Source: UBA685 sp049890215 (GTDB lineage Bacteria > Pseudomonadota > Alphaproteobacteria > Puniceispirillales > Puniceispirillaceae). Taken from it: a stretch of 6,900 nucleotides of DNA. Of this stretch, positions 6,233-6,900 are shown piece after piece; within the stretch, counting starts at the first letter, position 1, and each line of letters starts with the position of its first letter. Both the position numbers and the translations under genes were made by a program. Under the pieces are notes generated by a model. That model saw only the letters and a program-made list of their open reading frames with translations. It was not told where the DNA came from and did no database searches. The stretch spans positions 1-6,900 of the forward strand of contig JBMHBX010000007.1 in the NCBI GenBank assembly GCA_049890215.1. Reading direction: 5' to 3'.

Positions 6233-6900
6233 CTATATACTCCCCATAATGCGTTTGCGGATATTTTCATTCAGTAAGGCTGAGGCAATAATCACAAGTC
6301 CCAAGAATACACGATAGAATGACCCATCAATGCCCGGGATATAGAAGAAGGCCTCTTTGGCGATACCAAAAATAAAGGCGCCGACGATAATGCCAAGGAC
6401 AGTGCCAAACCCACCTGTCATCACAATACCGCCAATCACCGCCGCTGCAATTGCTTCTAGCTCTTTCAAATTACCTTTAGCTGCATCTGCGGTATTCACT
6501 TCGAATACCTGACAGGCGGCAAAGATGGTGGCGCAGAAAGCAGAAAAGACAAAGAGGGATATTTTCACTTTATTTGTTGGCACGCCATTGGCCTTGGCAG
6601 CGTTTAAATTACCACCAGTTGAATAAATCCAGTTACCAGCTTGGGTACGGCTTAATAAGACATAACAAGCCAAAGATAGGATAAACCAAATCATCACACA
6701 GCTATAAAGGCCGGGCGCAAATTGATTGCCAAAATTATTCGTATTCCAATCCACAGCGTAATAAAGCCAGCTAAAGACAGGCTCTAGGATATCACCACCA
6801 AAGAAGTTTGCGACAGGACGTGCGGTTGTCAGTGTATCAATATAAGCGCGTGCAATATCAATATCAGTCACGGTTTTGGCCACAACAGGTTCAATCTGGA
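6233..6900 (-). CDS. Sugar-type ABC importer permease (RbsC/FrcC-like), C-terminal part
   Basis: The open frame runs off the right edge, so only the C-terminal 221 residues are seen. The first potential start is a GTG at 6881-6883 that lies inside the protein: codons continue in frame upstream of it (reading QIEPV), and intact RbsC-type permeases have more than 300 residues. The family is BPD_transp_2, the inner-membrane channel of carbohydrate ABC importers. Counting from that GTG, hydrophobic spans lie near residues 60-78, 107-128, 143-177 (probably two) and 190-205. A loop reading TGGNLNAAKANGVPTNKVK (89-107) is the conserved cytoplasmic segment that should contact the ATPase, and the ending FLGLVIIASALLNENIRKRI (193-212) is typical. 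A hydrophilic stretch rich in aromatic residues (about 25-57) precedes the first visible span and probably forms a periplasmic loop. The gene ends in TAG two bases before the ATPase ATG. The partner substrate-binding protein is probably encoded further upstream. Inositol specificity is inferred from the neighbours only. Confidence 0.93.
   Translation of the reverse strand, partial: QIEPVVAKTVTDIDIARAYIDTLTTARPVANFFGGDILEPVFSWLYYAVDWNTNNFGNQFAPGLYSCVMIWFILSLACYVLLSRTQAGNWIYSTGGNLNAAKANGVPTNKVKISLFVFSAFCATIFAACQVFEVNTADAAKGNLKELEAIAAAVIGGIVMTGGFGTVLGIIVGAFIFGIAKEAFFYIPGIDGSFYRVFLGLVIIASALLNENIRKRIMGSI
6240..6245 (-). promoter_or_regulatory. Shine-Dalgarno site of the ABC ATPase gene inside the permease gene
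   Basis: The minus strand reads GGGGAG, then nine bases (TATATAGTC), then the ATG of the ATPase gene. The site lies within the last codons of the permease, whose TAG stop sits between it and the ATG. This supports the chosen start and indicates that permease and ATPase are translated together. Confidence 0.75.

Noticed and set aside
6233..6883. Treating the permease as a complete 216-residue gene starting at the GTG at 6883
   Set aside because: Codons upstream of this GTG stay open to the window edge, and the fragment lacks the N-terminal membrane spans of RbsC-type permeases. The gene is cut by the window, not short.

Overview
The window is a compact stretch of bacterial DNA in which every supported gene lies on the minus strand. 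Read in the direction of transcription (right to left), the order is: the C-terminal part of a sugar-type ABC permease, its single-domain ATPase, an RpiR-type regulator (IolR-like), iolC fused to a DUF2090 domain, iolD and iolB. Gene spacings, in that order, are 2, 22 and 5 nt, a 4-nt overlap, and 24 nt. There is no room for a terminator or an ordinary promoter between genes, so the window looks like the middle of one long myo-inositol uptake and catabolism operon. It is cut at both ends: the permease runs off the right edge, and a strong Shine-Dalgarno sequence at the left edge announces another gene.

The genes form one pathway segment. The permease and ATPase are probably part of an importer for myo-inositol or a related polyol or sugar. 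IolD hydrolyses the ring of 3D-(3,5/4)-trihydroxycyclohexane-1,2-dione to 5-deoxy-glucuronate. IolB isomerises that to 5-dehydro-2-deoxygluconate (DKG). The kinase half of IolC phosphorylates DKG to DKGP, and the DUF2090 half is a candidate for the aldolase that cleaves DKGP to dihydroxyacetone phosphate and malonate semialdehyde. The RpiR-type protein, with its SIS sugar-phosphate domain, is placed to sense a pathway intermediate and control the operon. The dehydrogenase (iolG/idhA), the dehydratase (iolE) and malonate semialdehyde dehydrogenase (iolA/mmsA) are not in the window.

The organism is most likely an alphaproteobacterium. The order iolR-iolC-iolD, the RpiR-type (not DeoR-type) regulator, the IolC-DUF2090 fusion and the short FrcA-like ATPase all fit that class. 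Base composition is moderate, in the 40s percent GC in lines I sampled by eye. That is lower than most rhizobia and would fit a marine lineage, but the placement is an inference.

I found no RNA genes, mobile elements, CRISPR arrays, substantial repeats or frameshifts. No stretch over 300 bases lacks a gene. I do not see a new system here; the points of interest are the fusion protein, the gene order and the implied transporter specificity.
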